8,737 nt of DNA from Flavobacteriaceae bacterium UBA5079 (GTDB taxonomy: Bacteria; Bacteroidota; Bacteroidia; Flavobacteriales; Flavobacteriaceae), in contig DIAL01000015.1 in assembly GCA_002414705.1 (NCBI GenBank), forward strand, positions 1-8,737, in the 5' to 3' direction. Positions 1 to 5,793 of this stretch are shown piece after piece. Position 1 is the stretch's first letter, and each line of letters starts with the position of its first letter. The position numbers and the translations under genes were made by a program. The notes beneath the pieces were generated by a model. The model was not told the origin of the DNA. It saw only the letters and a list, made by a program, of their open reading frames with translations, and made no database searches.

Positions 1-57
1 ATTTTTTAGAAACTTTTTAGATTAATAATTTATCTTTACACCCTTAAACTAAAAAAC

Positions 58-1230
58 ATGAATCCATCAGCAAATGGCTGGATAAATAAATTATTACTTG
101 TAGAAAATTTTAGCAAAAATCTTTCTACAATGACTACAAATACGTTTTACAGAGAACTTAGGCTAAACGGATTTATATACGGAAGTAATGTGACGGTTTT
201 TAATAAGTATGTTTCTAATCCTGATTTTACAAGCGAAGAGATTTGTAAAGTAAATTTAATTATAGCGTTTAATTATATTCATAGTACATCAGACACAAAC
301 ACTAATTTTGTTGATAGTATTATTGATTTTTACACGCATATAAATGCCTACAAGACCTCGTTTTTTTCAGAATTATTAGGAGGAAATAAAAATGTATTTA
401 CGCTTGAAAAGATAATTCATAAACGGGTTCAGATTGATGATAACATTTTTGAAAGAAGTTTTAACTACTTTATTACAAACGCGTTGTTGTTTACAGACAT
501 ATTGGCTTATAAAACCTATTTAACAACAGAAAGTATTTCAGAAATCTATCTTCAAAATCTGGAATCGGCTATTGAAACAGTTGTTATTCAGACTTTAAAT
601 TCGAAAATTCTGAAAAGTGATTATGATCGGAGTTTAATTAATTTATTTGAACAATCACGAAGATATCATGACACCAAGAAAATGGATTATGATGAAGCTA
701 TTTCGCTTATTTCAGAATCCTTGGAAAAGTATTACTTATTAGATATTGCTTGTATGGCTGCTTGGGGAGATTCCTTTATTGATAAAAAAGAGTATGATTT
801 TTTAAATAAATTATCTGCAGATTTACAATTGGAAGCCGTAAACACCAATGAAGCTACCAAAGCTATTAATGTTTTTTACGAAACACATAAAGATAAGATT
901 GCGCTATTAAGCTCTAAGAATGTTGTAAAAACGTTTTACAATAATTCTAGTGAAATGGTAAACAAACTGATTTCCAGAAACAGCAAACGGTTACTAAAAG
1001 AACTTCGGGAAAGTAAAGATTTAATGAAACTTTTGAGCCAATCTACTGTTAGAGAATTAAATGACGAGGAACAAAAACGGGTAAACAATCAATTATTAGA
1101 TGTTTTTAAATCCATACCAAGTTTAGCTATATTTCTACTACCAGGAGGCGCTTTATTACTGCCAATAGTTATAAAGTTTATACCCAAATTACTACCATCT
1201 GCTTTTGATGATAATCGGGTTGAGGAATAA
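58..1230 (+). CDS. LETM1-like (LETM1-related) membrane-associated protein
   Basis: A 390-residue protein. Only the last ~80 residues are recognisable. They hold a charged helix (about 309-345) followed by a hydrophobic stretch with IPSLAIFLLPGGALLLP and KLLPSAF (about 352-383), which resembles the LETM1 domain, where a Leu-Pro-Gly-Gly motif sits in the membrane segment. The first ~300 residues look alpha-helical and contain no motif I recognise; there is no signal peptide. Flavobacterial genomes commonly carry proteins of this length beginning MNPSxxGWI and annotated LETM1-related, which supports the ATG at 58. Mitochondrial LETM1 takes part in cation/proton exchange and ribosome binding, but neither role can be assumed here. 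The gene is monocistronic within the window and converges on the response-regulator gene, 53 bp away. No clear promoter is visible in the 57 bases upstream. Confidence is good for the gene and moderate for the family. Confidence 0.85.
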   Translation: MNPSANGWINKLLLVENFSKNLSTMTTNTFYRELRLNGFIYGSNVTVFNKYVSNPDFTSEEICKVNLIIAFNYIHSTSDTNTNFVDSIIDFYTHINAYKTSFFSELLGGNKNVFTLEKIIHKRVQIDDNIFERSFNYFITNALLFTDILAYKTYLTTESISEIYLQNLESAIETVVIQTLNSKILKSDYDRSLINLFEQSRRYHDTKKMDYDEAISLISESLEKYYLLDIACMAAWGDSFIDKKEYDFLNKLSADLQLEAVNTNEATKAINVFYETHKDKIALLSSKNVVKTFYNNSSEMVNKLISRNSKRLLKELRESKDLMKLLSQSTVRELNDEEQKRVNNQLLDVFKSIPSLAIFLLPGGALLLPIVIKFIPKLLPSAFDDNRVEE

Positions 1231-1254
1231 AAAAATCTTAAAAAAATATCAAAC

Positions 1255-1278
1255 TAATTACTCAAAACAAAGTAATTA
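1255..1278 (-). terminator. Putative terminator of the signalling operon
   Basis: A perfect 8-bp inverted repeat, TAATTACT (1255-1262) and AGTAATTA (1271-1278), with an 8-base loop, lies between two convergent genes. Read on the minus strand, it is followed by a T-rich tract (complement of 1231-1254), as expected for an intrinsic terminator after the response-regulator stop codon. The stem is AT-rich and therefore weak. The plus-strand flank is less T-rich, so a bidirectional role is possible but less supported. Confidence 0.45.
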
Positions 1279-1283
1279 CATCA

Positions 1284-2039
1284 TTATTCTATCCAGTTTT
1301 TAAAATCCTTAACGCGTTCTCTGGCAACGATAACTTCTTGTTCATTAAAATTATTAAGTTTTATTTCTAAACGGGAATTTGTATAACTGACCATATCCTT
1401 AATAGCATGTATATTGACATAAAATTTCCTGCTTATTCTAAAAAACATTTTCGGATTTAACTCGTTATCTAATTGCTCTAAAGTAGTATCTAATAAATAA
1501 CTTCTACCTTGATTAGTATGCAAGTATGTGCCTTTATTTTCGCTATAAAAACATTCAATTTCTTCAATGGCAAAAAGCTTTAAATGCTGACCCACCTTAA
1601 CAGAAAATCGTTTTTTGTAGTCTGGATCTGTAGCCGTAACCAGTAAATTTTTAATAGCATTAAAATCTAAAGCCACCTGTTGTTCTTTAAATTGATGTTC
1701 TTTAAATTTCTCTAATGCTTTAGCCAATTCTTCTGTATCTATTGGTTTCAGCAAATAATCAATACTATTTAATTTAAACGCTTGAAGTGCATACGCATCA
1801 TAAGCTGTTGTAAATATGATGGCTGATTTGACTTTTACAACATCAAAAATTTCAAATGAAAGTCCATCACTCAACTGAATATCTAGAAAAATAAGATCTG
1901 GATGCGGATTATTTTGAAACCAAAGAACAGATTCTTCAACTGAATGCAACAAAGTATTCGCCTGTATTCCTAATTTATCTAGCATGCGTTGTAAGCGTCT
2001 TGCTGATGGTTTTTCGTCCTCTATAATAATGACATTCAT
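1284..2039 (-). CDS. LytTR-family response regulator transcription factor
   Basis: A 251-residue DNA-binding response regulator. The receiver domain (1-115) has the acidic pocket E7/D8, phosphoacceptor D53 in FLDIQL, T77/T78 in IIFTTAY and conserved K98 in YLLKPI. A linker of about 30 residues leads to a LytTR domain (about 145-250) with the typical GQHLKLFAIEEIECFYSENK and FFRISRKFYVNI blocks. The reading frame is open to 2102, but the receiver fold begins at MNVIIIEDE. The ATG at 2039 is therefore the start; the extra 21 residues are low-complexity and would overlap the upstream gene. It is the last gene of the operon, 34 bp after a 2TM gene, and its likely partner is the LytS-type kinase three genes upstream. 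LytTR proteins bind paired 9-bp direct repeats, and two such pairs occur in this window (4829-4858 and 8017-8046). Family assignment is firm; the target set is inferred. Confidence 0.95.
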   Translation of the reverse strand: MNVIIIEDEKPSARRLQRMLDKLGIQANTLLHSVEESVLWFQNNPHPDLIFLDIQLSDGLSFEIFDVVKVKSAIIFTTAYDAYALQAFKLNSIDYLLKPIDTEELAKALEKFKEHQFKEQQVALDFNAIKNLLVTATDPDYKKRFSVKVGQHLKLFAIEEIECFYSENKGTYLHTNQGRSYLLDTTLEQLDNELNPKMFFRISRKFYVNIHAIKDMVSYTNSRLEIKLNNFNEQEVIVARERVKDFKNWIE

Positions 2040-2073
2040 TTTTATATTTTTTAATTCGTTATTGTCTAAAATA

Positions 2074-2403
2074 CTATTCCCAATATTGCTTCTCCTCTCC
2101 AAGCAACTCTTGAATTTTTCGTTCTTCCCATTTTTTTGAAAATGATAGTTTCATAACTGAAATAAGTAAATAATGAACAATTAAAACAACTCCCCAAATA
2201 ACTGCTGTAGATACATGACCATATCCCATTCCCCAAAATCCATATTCATAATAGCTTGACAAATGGTTTGATAATAATAAGAAAAGAAACCACGCCAAAT
2301 TTACAATTAAATACAAAAATAGATGAAAGTAAAACCCTTTCAGTCTTTTGACTTTGTTAGCTGCTTGTAACCTTAAATAATTATATTGAGTATCTGATTT
2401 CAT
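2074..2403 (-). CDS. Free-standing 2TM-domain membrane protein (second copy)
   Basis: A 109-residue protein made almost entirely of one 2TM domain, a family of unknown function common in Bacteroidota. Visible elements in order: a basic amphipathic lead-in ending KRLKGFYFH (19-27), TM helix about 26-45, a short loop with YGFWGMGYG, TM helix about 64-86, and the signature tail KKWEERKIQELL (90-101). It parallels the protein encoded at 2462-2779 and the C-terminal part of the kinase at 2779-4110, so it is the third 2TM module in the operon. The start at 2403 is the only ATG before the domain. The gene lies 58 bp after the preceding 2TM gene and 34 bp before the response regulator. Both termini are probably cytoplasmic, judging from the basic flanks (inference). 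A regulatory role in the kinase pathway is suggested only by context. Confidence 0.88.
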   Translation of the reverse strand: MKSDTQYNYLRLQAANKVKRLKGFYFHLFLYLIVNLAWFLFLLLSNHLSSYYEYGFWGMGYGHVSTAVIWGVVLIVHYLLISVMKLSFSKKWEERKIQELLGEEKQYWE

Positions 2404-2433
2404 GCTTTTTTGTATTTTGATTAATTATTAATG

Positions 2434-2461
2434 AATACATCTTTAAATATATACATGTATT
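2434..2461 (-). repeat. AT-rich inverted repeat between the two 2TM genes
   Basis: AATACAT (2434-2440) pairs with ATGTATT (2455-2461) around a 14-base loop, and the right arm lies in a 10-base palindrome ATACATGTAT (2451-2460). It sits directly after the stop codon of the upstream 2TM gene. No T-run follows on the minus strand, so it is not a convincing terminator. It could be an mRNA processing or stability element, or a chance product of AT-rich sequence. Confidence 0.3.
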
Positions 2462-2779
2462 TTATTTAGAACGGTATTTATCCTGCTCCATAATTTTTTT
2501 TATTTTACGCTCTTCCCAGTTTTTTCCTAACACCCAGTTTGGTAAAAAAACAGACAAACCATGAACCAGTAATCCAAATCCCCAAAATGTTAAGGTGAAA
2601 AAATTCTCAAATTGAAAATAACTTTCACCAGGTTCCAGCGCTTGGATATTAACAACAACAATCATTAAATTTATAACAACATACACCAATAAATGGGAAT
2701 AAAAACCTTTTAATTTTTTTACTTCTGCTTTCGCACGTTCGACGCGATCTTGCGCTTCATAATTAAAATTACTGCTCAT
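2462..2779 (-). CDS. Free-standing 2TM-domain membrane protein (first copy)
   Basis: A 105-residue protein made of a single 2TM domain. It has a charged helix (about 8-23) ending in KKLKGFYSH, TM helix about 28-46, a loop rich in aromatic and acidic residues, TM helix about 62-82 with FWGFGLLVHG, and the family tail KNWEERKIKKIM (86-97). The function of the family is unknown. Two starts are possible. The ATG at 2779 forms a TAATG stop-start junction with the kinase gene and gives MSSNFNYEAQD; the ATG at 2788 would add three residues and lengthen the overlap to 10 bp. I prefer 2779 because stop-start overlaps are typical of translational coupling. Coupling implies production together with the kinase, and the shared domain suggests the two membrane proteins could associate (inference). 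Confidence 0.87.
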   Translation of the reverse strand: MSSNFNYEAQDRVERAKAEVKKLKGFYSHLLVYVVINLMIVVVNIQALEPGESYFQFENFFTLTFWGFGLLVHGLSVFLPNWVLGKNWEERKIKKIMEQDKYRSK

Positions 2780-4110
2780 TAGTTCCATTTTTTTTGATTA
2801 TTCTCCTTGTTTAAAATTTCTTGTATCTTACGTTCTTCCCATGTTTTTCCATATCCAAAAACACCAAAAGCATGAAATACAATACCCATTCCCCAACCTA
2901 ACATTGGAAACCAAAACCATTGAAATTCCCATGATGTTCGGTAGTTAATAAAAATAAGAAAAGGTATAACTAAACAATATGAAATAATATTCCCATAAAA
3001 ACCTTTAATTTCCTCTACCTGTTTTTTAGCACGATAATAAGCTTCTTCTGTGTTTGTAATTTGTTGTGGTTCCATAATTGTTATTTGATTTGTTAGCATA
3101 GGTATTGATACCATAAATGCTGTTTCTTGTTGATTAATAAATACTTTCTTTGTAGTTAGTAATGAATAGCGTTCCGTAATATTACTCAAACCAACACCAC
3201 TACCCTTTTTTAGCACTTGTTTGGTTTGCAAATTATTTTCGACCACCAAATTACCTTGATGCTCATAAATTTTAATATGTAAAGGTTTACTAGATGTTAC
3301 CATATTATGCTTTACAGCATTTTCTAATAGTAGTTGAAGTGCTAATGGTACAACCTTGCTCTCTGGATTAGAAGCCTGACTTGGAATATCAAAAACAATA
3401 CTATCCTCAAAACGCATTTTTAATAGAAGCATATAGGTTCTTGCAAACTCCAATTCATCATCAATAGATACTAAATCTTTATTTTTCTGCTCTAAAACAT
3501 AGCGATATATTTTTGATAAGGATGTTGTAAATTGTTGGGCATTATCAGGATTTTCTTCAATTAAACTGGACAACACATTCAAGCTATTAAATAGAAAATG
3601 AGGATCTAATTGATTCTTCAGCGCATCAAATTTTGCCGTTTGTGTTTGCGCTACTATTTGCGATTCTTTGACCTTCTTTTCTTGACTCTGCTTGAAAAAA
3701 TATACGGCATGAAATGTAATTACAATAGTAATGGTAATCCATAAACCAAAAGTATAACTCCTGTAAGATTCATTGGAAATAAAGGTTTCAAAGCTTTTGC
3801 CATCCAACGCCATGGCTTCAAACATGTGTAAAATAAACAGACCAAAAAGTGTAATAATTACTGAACCAAAAATTCCTATAATTATACGTTTAATACTTTC
3901 ATCATCTTTCCAATTTAAGCCTCCTAAATATCCAAAGAAATACATATTTGAAAAACCCAGAATAAAAGCATACAACTGATAAAACATGAAGTTTACAAGA
4001 AAATCATTAAAACTCGCAAACTCAAAACCACGAGATAATGCATTACCTATTAGGAATACTAGCACACCTATACCAATGGTGAGTATTATATTTTTCATTA
4101 ATCTATTCAT
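2779..4110 (-). CDS. LytS-type sensor histidine kinase with C-terminal 2TM domain
   Basis: A 443-residue membrane kinase. Order: N-terminal membrane region with about four TM helices (about 6-24, 41-62, 74-97, 121-140); a coiled-coil-like linker (141-163); a His_kinase-type phosphoacceptor block with H171 in NQLDPHFLFNSLN; an ATPase region with N-box LLENAVKHN (261-269) and G-box GSGVGLSNI (303-311); and a C-terminal 2TM domain (about 357-435) with EIKGFYGN, two TM helices (about 373-390 and 398-418) and the WEERKIQEIL tail. The catalytic residues look intact. The kinase core is thus bracketed by membrane segments on both sides. An internal ATG at 3075 precedes the 2TM part. The start at 4110 follows an AAGAAG-like purine stretch; an ATG four codons on, at 4098, is an alternative. 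The gene lies 29 bp after the TPR gene and overlaps the next 2TM gene. It presumably phosphorylates the LytTR regulator encoded at 1284-2039. The signal sensed is unknown. Confidence 0.94.
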   Translation of the reverse strand: MNRLMKNIILTIGIGVLVFLIGNALSRGFEFASFNDFLVNFMFYQLYAFILGFSNMYFFGYLGGLNWKDDESIKRIIIGIFGSVIITLFGLFILHMFEAMALDGKSFETFISNESYRSYTFGLWITITIVITFHAVYFFKQSQEKKVKESQIVAQTQTAKFDALKNQLDPHFLFNSLNVLSSLIEENPDNAQQFTTSLSKIYRYVLEQKNKDLVSIDDELEFARTYMLLLKMRFEDSIVFDIPSQASNPESKVVPLALQLLLENAVKHNMVTSSKPLHIKIYEHQGNLVVENNLQTKQVLKKGSGVGLSNITERYSLLTTKKVFINQQETAFMVSIPMLTNQITIMEPQQITNTEEAYYRAKKQVEEIKGFYGNIISYCLVIPFLIFINYRTSWEFQWFWFPMLGWGMGIVFHAFGVFGYGKTWEERKIQEILNKENNQKKWN

Positions 4111-4139
4111 AGCTTCTTGAGTTGTGACTTTTAGTATAT

Positions 4140-4760
4140 TTATTTACAGTCTGCAAGTACTTGTTCTGCGCGCTCTTTTCCCCAATTTGGATGAAAATCT
4201 GATACTGGTTTAAAGGTAGCAAAAAGATCTACGGCTTTAGCAAAATCTTGGCAGTACGGTTTGGTATCGTTTCCGAAGAATTTGGCTGTTCCCATATCCC
4301 ATTCCGCTTTATTGTAAACGACTCTTGGGTTTTCTGGATCCAACTTGTAAGCCTGCTTATAAAGTTCAATGATTAAATTACTGTATTTCATACCATAGGT
4401 TGCACCATCAAAAGCTACCCAATTGGTATATACATGCGCTTGCATGACTAAAATTTCAGCATTATTAGGTTCTATAGCTTTTGCCTTATCTATATGTTTT
4501 TGAGCTTTATTTAATTGCATGGTTAAAACATTGATGTCTTTTTCTTCCCAACTTTTTAAACTATTAATTTGCGCAATATAATAGCTTGGCAACCATTGGT
4601 TTGGTTCGGCATCTACCATACGTTCAAAAAGTTGTTCGGCACCATTCATGTTTCCAGATTGCCATAAAGAAAAGGCTTTTTCCATGCCTTTTTCGAAATT
4701 AGTTTGCCCTTGTGCTGCAAATCCTAATAAAAGTATGAAAGTAATTATAAATGATTTCAT
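4140..4760 (-). CDS. Secreted TPR-repeat protein, first gene of the signalling operon
   Basis: A 206-residue protein with an N-terminal signal peptide (MKSFIITFILLLGFAAQGQ; cleavage probably near residues 17-19) and no lipobox cysteine, so probably periplasmic. The mature part is helical with TPR-like units: about 24-54 (GMEKAFSLW...AEQLFERMV), 84-112 (LNKAQKHIDKAKAIEPNNAEILVM) and 131-150 (IELYKQAYKLDPENPRVVY). The end is conserved-looking, with FFGNDTKPYC and HPNWGKERAEQVLADCK. The two cysteines (170, 205) could form a disulfide in the periplasm. The frame is open to 4958, but the signal peptide, a promoter and an operator within that extension place the true start at 4760. Being first in the operon and 29 bp before the kinase, it may present a signal to the kinase or be an output of the circuit; neither is shown. 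TPR family fairly sure, role unknown. Confidence 0.88.
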   Translation of the reverse strand: MKSFIITFILLLGFAAQGQTNFEKGMEKAFSLWQSGNMNGAEQLFERMVDAEPNQWLPSYYIAQINSLKSWEEKDINVLTMQLNKAQKHIDKAKAIEPNNAEILVMQAHVYTNWVAFDGATYGMKYSNLIIELYKQAYKLDPENPRVVYNKAEWDMGTAKFFGNDTKPYCQDFAKAVDLFATFKPVSDFHPNWGKERAEQVLADCK

Positions 4761-4787
4761 AAGATTGGTTGTTTTAATTTGATAGGA

Positions 4788-4818
4788 CAAATATCTTACT
4801 GAAATACCGTTTGGCAAA
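4788..4818 (-). promoter_or_regulatory. Bacteroidota-type promoter of the TPR-kinase-2TM-LytTR operon
   Basis: On the minus strand, TTTG (4818-4815) is separated by 19 bp from GATATTTG (4795-4788). The second box differs at one position from the Bacteroidota -7 consensus TAnnTTTG, and the spacing is within the usual range. The -7 box ends 27 bp before the ATG at 4760, giving a short A-rich leader. A LytTR-like operator ends 10 bp upstream of the TTTG. The receptor promoter at 7976-8005 has the same arrangement. Confidence 0.6.
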
Positions 4819-4828
4819 AACCAAGATA

Positions 4829-4858
4829 CCCAACTGTTAGTTTTTATGGATGAACTGT
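4829..4858 (-). promoter_or_regulatory. Putative LytTR-type operator (paired 9-bp direct repeats)
   Basis: On the minus strand ACAGTTCAT (4858-4850) and ACAGTTGGG (4837-4829) lie in direct orientation with exactly 12 bp between them, a 21-bp period or two helical turns. Both fit every position of the published LytTR-family consensus [TA][AC][CA]GTTN[AG][TG], whose repeats are spaced 12-13 bp. The pair ends 10 bp upstream of the -33-like TTTG, a position suited to activation. The only LytTR regulator in the window is encoded by the last gene of the operon this promoter would drive, so autoregulation is the natural inference. Confidence 0.65.
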
Positions 4859-4899
4859 TAGGATTCTCACTTTCTTTATAAAACCTATTAAAAACAAAA

Positions 4900-4935
4900 A
4901 CCGCATGAAACAATGTTGTAATTATTTCATGCGGT
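4900..4935 (-). terminator. Rho-independent terminator after the TonB gene
   Basis: A perfect 11-bp inverted repeat, ACCGCATGAAA (4900-4910) and TTTCATGCGGT (4925-4935), with a 14-base loop. On the minus strand the hairpin is followed at once by TTTTGTTTTTAAT (from 4899 downward), a classical U-tract. It begins 29 bases after the TAG stop of the TonB gene. It separates the receptor/TonB operon from the signalling operon, which therefore needs its own promoter. Confidence 0.85.
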
Positions 4936-4964
4936 AATAGATATTTAAAATTGACCAATTAAGG

Positions 4965-5690
4965 CTACTCAATTTGAAAATTTATAGGAATACTATAAGG
5001 CACCTTAACTGGCTTTCCACGCTGTTTTCCGGGTTGCATAACTGGTAAAAGAGCAATAATACGTTCAGCTTCTTGTTCTAATTTTGAATCTGGACCACGA
5101 GATTTAATACCACTTACACGACCCTGAGAATCAATTATAAACATAACAAAAACTTTTCCATGAACTCCCAAATCTAAAGCAGATTCTGGATATTTAAAAT
5201 GTTTTCGAATATGCTCGTTAATTTTGGCATTGAAACAATTGGTGAGCTCCAGATTATTTTTTCCTGTGCAACCTGGAAAAATTGGAACGTTTTCCACAAC
5301 TGAAAAAGGTACAGAGAGGTCTTCTTCAACGTCTTCTACAGTTACTTCATCTATTGCTATTTCTCGTTCTTCAATACGATCTTCCTGACCAGATTCTGAA
5401 CTTTCTATAACAGTTTCTTCAATTTCTTCTGTATCTTCAACAATGGTAATTATTTCAGGAGTTGCTGCTGCTGCAGGAGGTGGTGGTGGAGTTGCTTCTA
5501 GATTTGTTATAGGAATATCTTCTTCAATATCATCCATAAAAACCAAGAGTTCTTGATTTATTTCTTGTTGGTTATACGATCGGTATTCTAATCCACGCCA
5601 GGTAAAAAATAGCATGATATTAAGACCTATAGCAAAATAAATAGCGCTATTTCGACCTATTTCTAAATTCGGATTTTTTTTGAGTTCCAT
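4965..5690 (-). CDS. TonB-family energy transducer
   Basis: A 241-residue inner-membrane-anchored protein that should transmit proton-motive force to an outer-membrane receptor. It has a short cytoplasmic N-terminus (1-14) and a single TM helix (about 15-31), followed by WRGLEYRSYN, a pattern usual for Bacteroidota TonB proteins. A periplasmic linker has five prolines and four alanines (68-76), then a very acidic stretch (about 84-125) instead of the Pro-Lys linker of enterobacterial TonB. A conserved VPIFPGC block (135-141) precedes the TonB C-terminal domain (about 155-241) with KYPESALDLGVHGKVFVMF, IDSQGRV and the QPGKQRGKPVKVPYSIPINF end. Cys141 and Cys152 could pair. It lies 103 bp downstream of the receptor gene in the same direction, so it is probably a dedicated transducer. 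No ExbB/ExbD genes are present; they would be supplied elsewhere. Family assignment firm, partner inferred. Confidence 0.93.
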   Translation of the reverse strand: MELKKNPNLEIGRNSAIYFAIGLNIMLFFTWRGLEYRSYNQQEINQELLVFMDDIEEDIPITNLEATPPPPPAAAATPEIITIVEDTEEIEETVIESSESGQEDRIEEREIAIDEVTVEDVEEDLSVPFSVVENVPIFPGCTGKNNLELTNCFNAKINEHIRKHFKYPESALDLGVHGKVFVMFIIDSQGRVSGIKSRGPDSKLEQEAERIIALLPVMQPGKQRGKPVKVPYSIPINFQIE

Positions 5691-5734
5691 AATTTCCAGA
5701 GTTTAACTAGAATTAATTTACTCAAATTACACGC

Positions 5735-5763
5735 ATAAAACTATGACGAAAATCATGTTTTAT
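5735..5763 (-). repeat. Hairpin between receptor and TonB genes
   Basis: ATAAAAC (5735-5741) plus ATGA (5743-5746) pairs with TCAT (5753-5756) plus GTTTTAT (5757-5763). This gives an 11-bp stem with a single bulged base at 5742 and a 6-base loop. It sits in the 103-bp receptor-TonB gap, 31 bases after the receptor stop codon. No T-tract follows on the minus strand, so full termination is unlikely. A partial terminator or an mRNA 3'-end/processing element that lets receptor and TonB levels differ is possible. No convincing promoter is visible in the gap. Confidence 0.45.
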
Positions 5764-5793
5764 ACTGCTTATCAAATAGTTAAAATGTTTAGA

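Noticed and set aside
31..38. TATCTTTA resembling a -7 box upstream of the LETM1-like gene
   Set aside because: There is one mismatch at the important final G, and no TTG element is found at a suitable distance.
3773..3979. Plus-strand open frame of 68 codons opposite the kinase gene
   Set aside because: It is antisense to the well-supported membrane region of the kinase, has no recognisable domain and no promoter or ribosome-binding site.
4140..4760. Lipoprotein assignment for the TPR protein
   Set aside because: The signal peptide ends in AQGQ with no cysteine at the cleavage region, so a lipobox is absent.
4806..4814. ACCGTTTGG on the plus strand, a single full match to the LytTR 9-mer consensus between the two promoter boxes
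   Set aside because: It is in the opposite orientation, has no partner at 12-13 bp, and single matches are expected several times by chance in a window this size.
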